Positions 7,517 through 15,038 of a DNA stretch of 22,447 bases are shown piece after piece (positions within the stretch are counted from its first letter, which is position 1; every line of letters begins with the position of its first letter). The position numbers and the translations under genes were made by a program. Under the pieces are notes generated by a model. The model saw only the letters and a list, made by a program, of their open reading frames with translations. It was not told the origin of the DNA and searched no databases. The DNA comes from Bacillota bacterium (lineage in GTDB: Bacteria; Bacillota; Clostridia; Christensenellales; UMGS416): assembly GCA_023422005.1 (NCBI GenBank), contig JAEZSC010000161.1:1-22447 (forward strand), in the 5' to 3' direction.

Positions 7517-7554
7517 AACACAGAGGGCGCGCCGCACAGCGCACCCTCTGTGTT
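7517..7554 (-). terminator. inverted repeat downstream of the chemoreceptor gene, likely terminator
   Basis: AACACAGAGGG (7517-7527) pairs perfectly with CCCTCTGTGTT (7544-7554), and extra G-C pairs are possible towards the loop. It lies 16 nt past the chemoreceptor stop on the minus strand. There is no long U tract after it, so termination efficiency is uncertain. Confidence 0.55.
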
Positions 7555-7570
7555 TGATTCCTTGCTTTGC

Positions 7571-10500
7571 TTAGTATTTCCCGAACTCCTTGTCGTTCAG
7601 CGAGATCTTACGGCGGGCGGGCTTGGCGGCTTCGCGGCCGCCGGGCAGCGCCGCGGCGCTGCGGGGCTCCTCGCTGTGACGCAGGCGGAAGCGGGCCACC
7701 ATGGCCTTGAGCGTTTCGGCCTGGCCGGAGAGCTCCTCGCTGGCGGCGGCGCTCTGCTCGGCGGTGGCGCTGTTGGTCTGCACCACCTGGCTCACCTGCT
7801 CCACGCCGCGGTTGATCTGGGCCACGGCGGTGGCCTGATCGCGGCTGGCCGCGGCGATGCCGCCCACGATGCCGGTGGCCTCCTCTACGCCGGTCACGAT
7901 TAGGGCCAGCGCCTGGGCGGTGCTGTCGGCGATGCGGGTGCCCTCGGCGGCCTTCTGAATGGAGTTTTCGATCATGGCCGTGGTCTCCTTGGCGGCGTTG
8001 GCGCTGCGCACGGCCAGGTTGCGCACTTCCTCGGCCACCACGGCAAAGCCCTTGCCGTGCTGCCCGGCGTGGGCTGCTTCCACAGCGGCGTTCAGCGCCA
8101 GCAGGTTGGTCTGGAAGGCGATGTCGTCGATGACCTTTATGACCCTGGAGATGCTGGCCGAGGAGGCGTTGATCTCCTTCATGGACTGCTGCATCTGCTT
8201 CATGTGGCGGTCGCCGTCCAACGCGTGATCGCGGGCGGAGGAGGACAGGTCGTTGGCGCGGCTGGCATCCATGGCGTTCTGCTTGGTCTGCGTGGCCACA
8301 TCGCCCAGCGATGCCGTGAGCATCTCGATGGCTCCGGCCTGCTCGGTGGCGCCCTGGCTGAGCGCCTGGCTGCCGTCGGACACCTGGTGGGCGCCGGTGG
8401 CCACCTGGTCGGCGGCCACGCGCATCTCGGTGAACAGCGTGTTGAAGGACGTGAGGATGCTGTTTAGAGCGTCGGAGATGCCGCCGAAATCGCCCATATA
8501 GGCGGGCACTTCCCGGCCGGACAGGTCGCCTTCGGCCATGGCTCCCAGCATCTGTGCAATTTCGCCCACATAGCCGCGCAGCGTGCTCATGGCGGCGGCT
8601 AGGTCGCGCTCGATGGAGCGGAAGCTCTCTCGCTCGCTCTGGGTGTATTCGTCGCCTTCCGCGGCGGAGTAGCCTATGCTCAGGTTGCCCTGGGCCAGCA
8701 GCGCCAGATCCTGGCCCAGCTTGGCCACTTCGCTCTGCAAGTATTCGGTGCGGCGGGTGTCGCCGGTCACGTCCTGAATCACTTCCACATAGCCGGTTTG
8801 CTGGCCGTCGCGGCTGCGCACGGCGCTCACGTCGGTCACAAAGTGGCGGCCCTGGTCGGCGTGATGAGTCCTGGTGAGCCCGGTGCGGAACTGCTCCAGG
8901 TTGTCGTTTTGCACATAGTCGCTGCGGGGGCATCCCTTGTAGGCCACGTTCTGCAGCGATGAGGAGCCGATGAAGGCGTCGTTCAAAAACATCAGCCGCT
9001 CGTCGCTGTCGGTGGCACAAATGTGCAGCGGTATGCTGTTGAGCAGCGATTCATACCAGAAAATGCGCTCCACGACGACATCCAGTGTGGCGTTGATGCC
9101 GGAAACGATTTGAGCGTAAGCACCTGCAAACGCGCTGGCGTCGCCGCGGGTGTCGAAGAGCTCCTGCTGGGCGGCGCTTGTGAGCTGCTCGGTCTGGCTG
9201 CACAGCGCGCGGATGTTCCGGATGCACGTGTTGAGGTTGTTCTTGATCGTGTTGAACTGCCCTTGGTATTCGTCGGTAATGAGCTCGGGCAGATCGCCCT
9301 GGGAGATGCGCTCCACATAGCTTGCCGCCATGCCCAAGGGGTTGATGACAGCGTCCAGCGTGGCATTGACGCCCTCGATGACGCGGCGGAAGTCCCCCTG
9401 GTGGGCCTCGGCGTCGGCGCGCACGTCCAGCTCACCGCGCACGGTGGCGGAGCTTAGGGCGTAGGTGTCGTCGATCAGCCGGTTGACGGCGGCGATGCAC
9501 GTGTTCAGATTGTCCTTGATCGTGTTGAACTGGCCGTTGTATTCCCCTGTGATGGGCTCGGGGATGTCGCCGTGGGAGATGCGCGCCATGGTGTCGGCGG
9601 CCATGGTCAGCGGGCCCACCAGCGCGTCCAGTGTGGCGTTTACGCCTTCCATCACGCGGCGGAAGTCGCCGCGCATGCCGCTGGTGTCGGCGCGCATGTC
9701 CAGCTCTCCGCGCACTGCAGCCGCCGAGAGCGACCGTGCGGAATCCACCAGGCGGTTGATGCTGGCGATGCACGTATTCAGGTTGTCCTTGAGCGTGTTG
9801 AACTCGCCCTGATATTCCTCTGTGATGGGCTCGGGTATGTGGCCGAGGGAGATGCGCGCCACATAGTCGGCGGCCACGGTCAGCGGCCCCACCAGGGCGT
9901 CCAGCGTGTCGTTGAAGCCTGCCACCACGCGCTGGAAGTCGCCCTGATGGGCTCCGGCGTCGGCGCGCACGGTCAGCTCGCCGCGCACGGCGGCCTCGGA
10001 GAGGTGGTTGGCGTCGTCTACCAGGCGCTTAACCGCGGCGATGCACGTGTTCAGGTTGTCCTTGAGCGTGTTGAATTCGCCGTTGTATTCATCGGTGATG
10101 GGCTCGGGGATATCGCCCATGGAGATGCGCTCCACATAGTTGGCGGCCATGGCCACCGGCAGCACCACTGCGTCCAGCGTTATGTTGACGCCCTCGATGA
10201 CGCGGCGGTATTCCCCCTGGTGGGCGTCCACATCGGCGCGGGCCTGCAGGCGGCCTTGCACGGCGGCCTCGGTGAGCCCCGAGATGTCCACCGTCAAGCG
10301 CCGGATGGAGCCCACGACGCTTTCCAGCGCCTTGGAGAGCACGCCGACCTCGTCCTTTCGCTGGATGTCCATGTGCAGGTTGAAGTCGCCCTGGGCCAGC
10401 TTGAGGGCGTTGTTCTTTAGGGCGCGCAGCGGTTTGGACATGGCCACCGCCAGCAAATAGCCTACGGTCAGCGTCAGCAGAAACAGCAGCGCGGTCACTA

Positions 10501-11152
10501 TTATGATGACAAGCTCGGTGGTCCTGGTGGATTTGGCGATGCTCACCATGGCATTTGCGCCGGATTCCTCACCGTATTGCGCCAGAAACCCGACGGCATC
10601 ATTGACGTTCTGCGCGTAGGTGGAATCCAGCTTCCTCATCAGGTCGATGGAGTCCTTGTTCTTTCCTTTCATGATCGTGGCGTATACTTCGAGGCTGCCT
10701 TCCTTGAAACTGGTGTAATTCTCCAGCAGCTTTTTGTATTGAATTTGATCCTCCTGGTCCAGGAGCTGCTGCAATTGGGGCAGCAGCTCATCCATCTTGG
10801 CGCAGGCGGCGGTGGTGTTGTCCTGATGCTTTTTCAGGTCATAGGCGCTGGTCAGCATGCCCAGCACCGCGTCGCGCATGCTGCCTCGGGCAAATTGGAA
10901 TTGCGCCTGAATCTGATACGTAAGCACCTGCGCCCGGCCGTTCTTCTCATACAGATTCATATATTTCTGGCTGATCTGCTGCAGGCTGACCAGGGCCACA
11001 AGGCCGATGATCAGCGCCACCAGCGCCACCGATGTAAAGCCGCTGAGCAGCTTTGGAAGGATGTTGAGGTTCTTGTACCAGTTGAAGAGATGGCTGAGCT
11101 TTTTGAACCAGTGCGGGATGTTGAGCTTCTTGTACCAGCGGACGATGAACAT
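7571..11152 (-). CDS. methyl-accepting chemotaxis protein with poly-HAMP array and PAS domain
   Basis: A 1193-residue transmembrane chemoreceptor. In order: a basic, aromatic N-terminal segment with two WYKxLNI copies (residues 6-31); TM1 at about 38-58; an extracytoplasmic four-helix-bundle sensor (4HB_MCP-like) to about 213; TM2 at about 214-236; a HAMP domain to about 289; four tandem 91-residue poly-HAMP units (276-639) plus a partial fifth; a PAS-like domain at about 700-815 (HICATDSDERLMFLNDAFIG); and the signalling hairpin with its tip at about 1009-1048 (DDIAFQTNLLALNAAVEAAH, then EEVRNLAVRSA). The tip motif is the CheA/CheW-docking region. ATG at 11152 is chosen because AGGAGG lies 5 nt upstream; the longer reading has no such site. 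No cheA, cheW or other chemotaxis gene is nearby, so it is an orphan receptor. It is downstream of and co-oriented with the AraC gene, 191 nt away. Confidence 0.95.
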   Translation of the reverse strand: MFIVRWYKKLNIPHWFKKLSHLFNWYKNLNILPKLLSGFTSVALVALIIGLVALVSLQQISQKYMNLYEKNGRAQVLTYQIQAQFQFARGSMRDAVLGMLTSAYDLKKHQDNTTAACAKMDELLPQLQQLLDQEDQIQYKKLLENYTSFKEGSLEVYATIMKGKNKDSIDLMRKLDSTYAQNVNDAVGFLAQYGEESGANAMVSIAKSTRTTELVIIIVTALLFLLTLTVGYLLAVAMSKPLRALKNNALKLAQGDFNLHMDIQRKDEVGVLSKALESVVGSIRRLTVDISGLTEAAVQGRLQARADVDAHQGEYRRVIEGVNITLDAVVLPVAMAANYVERISMGDIPEPITDEYNGEFNTLKDNLNTCIAAVKRLVDDANHLSEAAVRGELTVRADAGAHQGDFQRVVAGFNDTLDALVGPLTVAADYVARISLGHIPEPITEEYQGEFNTLKDNLNTCIASINRLVDSARSLSAAAVRGELDMRADTSGMRGDFRRVMEGVNATLDALVGPLTMAADTMARISHGDIPEPITGEYNGQFNTIKDNLNTCIAAVNRLIDDTYALSSATVRGELDVRADAEAHQGDFRRVIEGVNATLDAVINPLGMAASYVERISQGDLPELITDEYQGQFNTIKNNLNTCIRNIRALCSQTEQLTSAAQQELFDTRGDASAFAGAYAQIVSGINATLDVVVERIFWYESLLNSIPLHICATDSDERLMFLNDAFIGSSSLQNVAYKGCPRSDYVQNDNLEQFRTGLTRTHHADQGRHFVTDVSAVRSRDGQQTGYVEVIQDVTGDTRRTEYLQSEVAKLGQDLALLAQGNLSIGYSAAEGDEYTQSERESFRSIERDLAAAMSTLRGYVGEIAQMLGAMAEGDLSGREVPAYMGDFGGISDALNSILTSFNTLFTEMRVAADQVATGAHQVSDGSQALSQGATEQAGAIEMLTASLGDVATQTKQNAMDASRANDLSSSARDHALDGDRHMKQMQQSMKEINASSASISRVIKVIDDIAFQTNLLALNAAVEAAHAGQHGKGFAVVAEEVRNLAVRSANAAKETTAMIENSIQKAAEGTRIADSTAQALALIVTGVEEATGIVGGIAAASRDQATAVAQINRGVEQVSQVVQTNSATAEQSAAASEELSGQAETLKAMVARFRLRHSEEPRSAAALPGGREAAKPARRKISLNDKEFGKY
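9236..10327 (-). repeat. four tandem 273-bp in-frame repeats encoding poly-HAMP units
   Basis: Four consecutive units of exactly 273 bp (91 codons) occupy 10055-10327, 9782-10054, 9509-9781 and 9236-9508, with a partial fifth after them. The same landmark (the CACGT of the LNTC codons) recurs at 10044, 9771, 9498 and 9225, precisely 273 bp apart. Each unit carries landmarks of the form GxIPEPIT, FNTxKDNLNTC, AAVRGEL, RADA and VNATLDA, the signature of paired canonical and divergent HAMP domains. Units 2-4 are very alike at DNA level; the first is more diverged. The regular length implies duplication by unequal recombination under frame and register selection. Confidence 0.9.
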
Positions 11153-11259
11153 AAAGACCTCCTGTGGAGCAATCTTTTTCGATTCGAGGCGCGTGAGAAA
11201 AAAAGATCGGATATGCAGACCATACGATAAATTCCACAATGGAAAGAAGCTAAACATGA

Positions 11260-11319
11260 TTTAGGCGATTTTGCCTAAAAAAGAAGGGCAAATGCGCTAA
11301 ATGGTGTTTTTTTGCGCAT
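11260..11319 (-). promoter_or_regulatory. two inverted repeats upstream of the chemoreceptor gene
   Basis: In the 191-nt gap between the AraC gene and the chemoreceptor there are two dyads. TTTAGGC (11260-11266) pairs with GCCTAAA (11273-11279) across 6 nt, and ATGCGC (11292-11297) pairs with GCGCAT (11314-11319) across 16 nt. A minus-strand T tract (11285-11280 region) lies between them. They could be a weak terminator for the AraC gene or operators for the chemoreceptor. No convincing -35/-10 pair was found. Confidence 0.35.
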
Positions 11320-11343
11320 GAATGGTAAAGCAAAGTATCGATA

Positions 11344-12159
11344 TTAGCGAAAACTGTCGCGCCGGAACTGCGTGGGAGACATCCCGGTCTTTTTTTTGAA
11401 GTAATTGCTGAAGTAATGCTCATCGGAGAATTGCAGCTTCATGGCGATTTCCCGAACGGACAGATTGGTGTTCTGCAGCAGCAAACGCGCCGTCTCCACG
11501 CGCTTGTGCATCAGGTAGTCGTAGGGCGTTGTGTGGAAGGCGCGGCGGAAGATGCGTATTGTTTGCGAAGGCGAGCGGTGGATCAGTGCGGACAACGCTG
11601 AAAGGCTCACTTCCAGCCCCACGTGGCTGTCCAGATAGCGCCTCAGCGTCTGGGCTTCGTCGTGTGCGCCGCCGCCATACAGATGCAGGCTTACCGCCTG
11701 CACCACGGCGTGGGCGTCCAGCGCCGCCTGGGCAAAAGCCGCCGCCGCGTCGGTGCGGTGGCTGCGCGCGTCCTCTACCAGCGCGCGGAACAAAGGCTCC
11801 AGTTCCGGCGGTGCGCCCTTCACATGATAGATGCCCTGCAGCCGGTAGGTCCGCATCAGCGCATCCATCAGCGGCCCGCGGGCGTTGAACCAGATCTTGA
11901 CCCAGGGATTGCGACTGTCGGACTGATAACGGTGCCGGCTGCCCTGGGGCAGCACGTAGAAATCGCCTGCCGCTGCGGTGAAGTTCTGGTCTTCCACCCA
12001 CACGTCTCCTTGACCGCTCAGGATGTATTCCATGACCGTGACGTCGCTCAGGGCGCGCTCGATGCGGTAGGCGCCGTCGCAGTAGGAGATGCCGGCCATC
12101 TGCAGATAGAAGGGCTGGCCGGCGGAATCGTGAATAAAGCTCGTGATGTCCTCGGTCAT
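11344..12159 (-). CDS. AraC-family transcriptional regulator with cupin-type sensor domain
   Basis: A 271-residue DNA-binding regulator. The N-terminal half is an AraC-type cupin ligand-binding domain (VMEYILSGQGDVWVEDQNF, then GDFYVLPQGSRHRYQ). The C-terminal 100 residues contain the two helix-turn-helix motifs of AraC/XylS proteins: LSALSALIHRSPSQTIRIFRR, cited only as a landmark, and VREIAMKLQFSDEHYFSNYF, ending in the family's KKKTGMSPTQFRR. ATG at 12159 is preferred over one at 12195 because GAGG lies 9 nt upstream. It is transcribed divergently from the GH2 glycosidase gene across 97 bp, the standard layout for a regulator that senses a sugar and activates its neighbour. The chemoreceptor gene lies downstream on the same strand and may be co-transcribed. 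Confidence 0.92.
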   Translation of the reverse strand: MTEDITSFIHDSAGQPFYLQMAGISYCDGAYRIERALSDVTVMEYILSGQGDVWVEDQNFTAAAGDFYVLPQGSRHRYQSDSRNPWVKIWFNARGPLMDALMRTYRLQGIYHVKGAPPELEPLFRALVEDARSHRTDAAAAFAQAALDAHAVVQAVSLHLYGGGAHDEAQTLRRYLDSHVGLEVSLSALSALIHRSPSQTIRIFRRAFHTTPYDYLMHKRVETARLLLQNTNLSVREIAMKLQFSDEHYFSNYFKKKTGMSPTQFRRDSFR

Positions 12160-12194
12160 GCGCAGATTCCTCACTTTTTTGCGTAATAAGCACA

Positions 12195-12227
12195 TGGAAT
12201 GCCCAGTTGTATAGCATTATAATACAA
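12195..12227 (+). promoter_or_regulatory. divergent control region for the GH2 gene with dyad around the -10 box
   Basis: A perfect TATAAT (12218-12223) is placed 17 nt after a poor -35 (TGGAAT, 12195-12200), the usual form of an activator-dependent promoter. It is bracketed by a perfect dyad TTGTAT-N9-ATACAA (12207-12212 and 12222-12227). A second dyad, AATGC-N11-GCATT (12198-12202 and 12214-12218), overlaps the -35. The -10 is in ATTATAAT (12216-12223), which reads TATAAT on both strands and could also serve the AraC gene. Binding of the AraC-family protein here is inference. Confidence 0.6.
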
Positions 12228-12256
12228 GAAACCGACTATTCACAGGAGGAAAAACC

Positions 12257-13990
12257 ATGGCGGATGTTTTGATCCCTCGCAGCGAATATCCCCGCCCGCA
12301 GATGGTGCGGCCGGATTGGATCAACCTGAACGGCACCTGGCAGTTTGAAATCGACGACGCCGACACCGGCCGCGAGCGCGGCCTGCCCGAGGCCAAGGCA
12401 TTGAGCAGCCAGATTCTGGTGCCCTTCTGCCCCGAAAGCGCCCTGAGTGGCGTGGGCCATCTGGACTTTATGAACGCCGTGTGGTACCGCCGCACGTTCA
12501 CGCTGCCTCAGGGCTGGAACCAGAGCGTGCTGCTGCACTTTGGCGCTGTGGATTATGATACCGAGGCATGGGTCAACGGCCAGAGCGTGGGCACCCACCG
12601 CGGCGGGTATTCCTCTTTTACCTTTGATATCACCGCGGCGCTGAAAGCCGGCGAGAATACGCTGGTCGTGTGCGCCCGGGACAACACCCGCTCTGGCCTG
12701 CAGCCCACGGGCAAACAGAGCCACCGCTACGCCTCCTTTTCGTGCCTTTATACGCGCACCACAGGCATCTGGCAGACTGTGTGGTTGGAGAGTGTGCCCA
12801 AGCTGCACATCCAGCGCCTGCTGCTGACCCCCGACGCCGCCGGCGGCGCTCTGCACGTGGAGGCCCGCCTGAGCGGCCACGGCGGCGGGCACGAGCTGGC
12901 CGTGAGCGCAAGCTTTGAAGGCGCGCCCATGGGCAGCGCCACCGTGGCCGTGGACGGCCGCACCGCCCGCCTGACGCTGCCGCTGAACGAGAAGCACCTG
13001 TGGGAGCCCGGCGCGCCATGCCTGTATGACCTCCGTGTAGATCTCACCAAAGGCGGTGAAACCGCCGATGGCGTGGATAGCTACTTCGGCCTGCGTTCGG
13101 TCAGCTTCGACGACCGCAAGATATACCTCAACGGCAAGCCTGTGTTCCAGCGGCTGGTACTGGATCAGGGCTACTACCCCGACGGCATCTACACAGCTCC
13201 CAGCGACGAGGCGCTGCGCCGGGACATCGAGCTGGGCCTGGAGATGGGCTTCAACGGCGCGCGGCTGCACCAGAAGATATTTGAGGAGCGTTATCTTTAC
13301 TGGGCGGACAAGCTGGGCTATCTGGTGTGGGGTGAGCATGCCAACTGGGGGCTGGACCTTTCCAACCCCAACGGCCTGGAGCGCTTCCTGCCCGAGTGGA
13401 TGGAGACGCTGCAGCGCGACTACAGCCACCCGGCGCTTGTGGGCTGGTGCCCCTTCAACGAAACCGGCGACGCCCGCACGATACAGGACAATGCGATCTT
13501 GGCCACGGTGTACGCCGCGACCAAGGCCTTCGACTCCACCCGCCCGGTCATCGACACGTCGGGTTATCTGCACGTCATCACCGACATCTACGATGTGCAC
13601 GACTACGACCAGAACCCCGAGACCTTCGCGGCGCGCTATGAGGGCCTGCACAACGGCGACGCTTATGTGAATTATCCGACCCGGGAGAGCTATGAAGGTC
13701 AGCCCTACTTTGTCAGTGAGTACGGCGGCATCTGGTGGAACCCCAGCCAGAGCGACGACGTGTCCTGGGGCTACGGCGACCGGCCCAAGTCCCACGAGGA
13801 GTTCTATGACCGCTACGAAAAGCTGACCATGGCGCTGCTGAACCACCCGCGCATGTGCGCCTTCTGCTATACGCAGTTGACCGACGTGGAGCTGGAGGTC
13901 AACGGCCTGTATACTTACGAGCGGGCGCCCAAGCATGACGCCGCGCGCATCCGCGCCGTCAATATAAGGAAGGCCGCCATCGAAGAGTAG
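12257..13990 (+). CDS. glycoside hydrolase family 2 enzyme (beta-galactosidase/beta-glucuronidase type)
   Basis: A 577-residue retaining exo-beta-glycosidase without a signal peptide, so cytoplasmic. Domain order: GH2 sugar-binding domain (about 15-185; WINLNGTWQFEIDD, WYRRTFTLP, AWVNGQSVGTHRGGYSSF), immunoglobulin-like domain (about 186-280), then a TIM barrel. The catalytic acid/base is E402 in GWCPFNET and the nucleophile is E488 in FVSEYGG, so both key residues are present. The C-terminal region reads QLTDVELEVNGLYTYERAPK and lacks the Asn-x-Lys motif that beta-glucuronidases use to hold the uronate carboxylate. A neutral sugar substrate is therefore more likely, though this is inference. 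The ATG is preceded by AGGAGG at 7-8 nt. It is divergent from an AraC regulator and has no transporter beside it. Confidence 0.93.
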   Translation: MADVLIPRSEYPRPQMVRPDWINLNGTWQFEIDDADTGRERGLPEAKALSSQILVPFCPESALSGVGHLDFMNAVWYRRTFTLPQGWNQSVLLHFGAVDYDTEAWVNGQSVGTHRGGYSSFTFDITAALKAGENTLVVCARDNTRSGLQPTGKQSHRYASFSCLYTRTTGIWQTVWLESVPKLHIQRLLLTPDAAGGALHVEARLSGHGGGHELAVSASFEGAPMGSATVAVDGRTARLTLPLNEKHLWEPGAPCLYDLRVDLTKGGETADGVDSYFGLRSVSFDDRKIYLNGKPVFQRLVLDQGYYPDGIYTAPSDEALRRDIELGLEMGFNGARLHQKIFEERYLYWADKLGYLVWGEHANWGLDLSNPNGLERFLPEWMETLQRDYSHPALVGWCPFNETGDARTIQDNAILATVYAATKAFDSTRPVIDTSGYLHVITDIYDVHDYDQNPETFAARYEGLHNGDAYVNYPTRESYEGQPYFVSEYGGIWWNPSQSDDVSWGYGDRPKSHEEFYDRYEKLTMALLNHPRMCAFCYTQLTDVELEVNGLYTYERAPKHDAARIRAVNIRKAAIEE

Positions 13991-14001
13991 AGCTTTTTGG
14001 T

Positions 14002-14134
14002 AAGCTATGCCTTCCCCTGGAGGGGAAGGTGGCGCGTAGCGCCGGATGAGGTGTTTAGCGTGGAAAGAAGTCTACACCTCATCAGTCGCCTTCGGCGACA
14101 GCTTCCCCTCCAGGGGAAGCCTTCATAGTAGCTT
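14002..14134. repeat. palindromic intergenic repeat element with nested hairpins (MITE/REP-like)
   Basis: Outer ends AAGCTA (14002-14007) and TAGCTT (14129-14134) are inverted. Inside them, arm 14009-14054 is the reverse complement of arm 14074-14121 over most of its length, around a 19-nt centre. Each arm holds its own small hairpins: TTCCCC with GGGGAA in both, and GGCGC/GCGCC in the left arm versus GTCGCC/GGCGAC in the right. Similar modules ending in GGATGAGGTGT are, to my recollection, widespread between genes in gut Clostridia. No ORF is present. It lies just after the GH2 stop. Confidence 0.85.
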
Positions 14135-14150
14135 TGCCGCTGATTCTGAG

Positions 14151-14178
14151 GGCCCGGAGACCTTGCGGTTTCCGGGCC
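14151..14178 (+). terminator. GC-rich hairpin between repeat element and GNAT gene
   Basis: GGCCCGGA (14151-14158) pairs with TCCGGGCC (14171-14178), with possible inner ACC/GGT pairs. It could end GH2 transcription, but there is no U tract after it, so the assignment is weak. The following TATAAT at 14203-14208 is the likely -10 box of the GNAT gene. Confidence 0.35.
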
Positions 14179-14247
14179 TGTCCATATGTAGCGTTCTGTG
14201 TATATAATATAAGGAATCTGAAAGAAAGTGGTTTGGGGCGGCCGAAC

Positions 14248-14676
14248 ATGGAAGGCATCGAGTTTCGCGAAGACATACCCCCTGTGGAAGCCATACAGGA
14301 GCTGCGCCGCTGTATGGGCTGGCACCGGCGCGATGACGAGGCCACCGCGCGGGCGCTGCGCGCTTCGCTGTATCATGTTACGGCGTGGCGTGGCCTGCAA
14401 GCCGTGGGCTGCGCGCGGGTCGTGGGCGATGGCGCCACGGTATTCTATATACAGGACGTCATCGTGCGCCCGGAGTGCCAGGGGCAGGGCATCGGTGCTG
14501 CGCTCATGGAACGCGTCATGGCCTACATCGCCGGCGCCGCCTGCGAGAACGCCGTAGTGGGGCTCATGGCCGCAGAAGGCAAGGAGGGCTTTTATCAGCG
14601 TTATGGCTTTCAGGCCCGGCCCGCTGCCGGCCAGGGCGCTGGAATGACGCAGTTCTGGAAGAAAAACAGCCAATAG
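14248..14676 (+). CDS. GNAT-family N-acetyltransferase
   Basis: A 142-residue acetyl-CoA-dependent acetyltransferase of unknown substrate. VFYIQDVIVRPECQGQGIGA contains the motif A loop Q-G-Q-G-I-G-A that holds the acetyl-CoA pyrophosphate. The C-terminal GLMAAEGKEGFYQRYGF is the motif B region, with Phe-Tyr-x-x-x-Gly-Phe. ATG at 14248 is the best methionine start, though its ribosome-binding site is weak (GGGGCGG); an in-frame TTG five codons upstream, after AAAGAAAGTGG, is an alternative. A perfect TATAAT at 14203-14208 indicates its own promoter, with no good -35. It is unrelated in sequence style to the AT-rich GNAT at 4819. It lies just before the leu leader, but the leu promoter begins after its stop, so it is not part of that operon. 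Confidence 0.87.
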   Translation: MEGIEFREDIPPVEAIQELRRCMGWHRRDDEATARALRASLYHVTAWRGLQAVGCARVVGDGATVFYIQDVIVRPECQGQGIGAALMERVMAYIAGAACENAVVGLMAAEGKEGFYQRYGFQARPAAGQGAGMTQFWKKNSQ

Positions 14677-14730
14677 TGGCGCGAGTGATATTGTGGACAA
14701 AAAAGCGGAAATCAGGCGCAACATTCGCTG

Positions 14731-14759
14731 TTGTCAATGTCTTGGCCGCCTGCTATACT
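14731..14759 (+). promoter_or_regulatory. sigma-A-type promoter of the leu operon
   Basis: TTGTCA (14731-14736) and TATACT (14754-14759) are separated by exactly 17 nt. Transcription would start near 14766, a few bases before T-box stem I, which fits the leader architecture well. Confidence 0.85.
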
Positions 14760-14765
14760 ATGCGT

Positions 14766-15038
14766 CACAAGGCGATGATGGAGAACGGAACGCGACAAAA
14801 CCCTTTCAGAGAGCCGGCGGATGGTGCGAGCCGGCGGGGCACAGCGTTCCAACTCGCTCCAGAGCCTGCCGCCTGAACAGACCACTGTTTCAGTAGGGCG
14901 CACGGTCGGCCCGTTATCGCCGTAGGGTTTCTGGCGCAGAACCATGAACCTGAACAAGAGGCTCCCCGTGGGGGGCAAGTAGAGTGGTACCGCGAGGGAA
15001 ACCTCGTCTCTATGGCAACATAGGAGCGAGGTTTTTTT
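14766..15038 (+). promoter_or_regulatory. T-box riboswitch, leucine-specific (tRNA-Leu sensing leader)
   Basis: Transcription-attenuating leader that reads the charging state of tRNA-Leu. Stem I is visible: GGAG (14780-14783) pairs with CTCC (14857-14860), and GGAACGC (14787-14793) with GCGTTCC (14844-14850). These leave a specifier loop AACTCG with codon CTC (Leu) at 14853-14855. Distally, the AGAGAG bulge and the GGTGCGA loop closed by GCCGGC/GCCGGC are standard T-box features. The conserved T-box AGAGTGGTACCGCG is at 14981-14994. Its TGGT would pair with ACCA, matching the A discriminator of tRNA-Leu. A terminator hairpin with a T7 tail follows. Uncharged tRNA-Leu should stabilise the antiterminator and switch on the operon. 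Confidence 0.95.
15001..15038 (+). terminator. T-box attenuator terminator
   Basis: ACCTCG (15001-15006) and CTATG (15010-15014) pair with CATAG (15020-15024) and CGAGGT (15026-15031) around a GCAA tetraloop, with a short imperfect middle, followed by seven T (15032-15038). The 5' arm CCTCGTCTCT is also the 3' partner of the T-box antiterminator, so the two structures exclude each other. Confidence 0.9.

Noticed and set aside
9236..10327. CRISPR-like or satellite array
   Set aside because: The period is 273 bp, in frame and coding for HAMP units; there are no short direct repeats with unique spacers.
11190..11240. sigma-D (flagellar) promoter for the chemoreceptor
   Set aside because: The minus strand has TCCGATCT, a partial match to the -10, but no TAAA at the right distance.
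12236..13936. A 566-codon minus-strand open frame opposite the GH2 gene
   Set aside because: It is the antisense shadow of a GC-rich gene: its protein is low-complexity and shows no domain, while the plus strand has both GH2 catalytic motifs.
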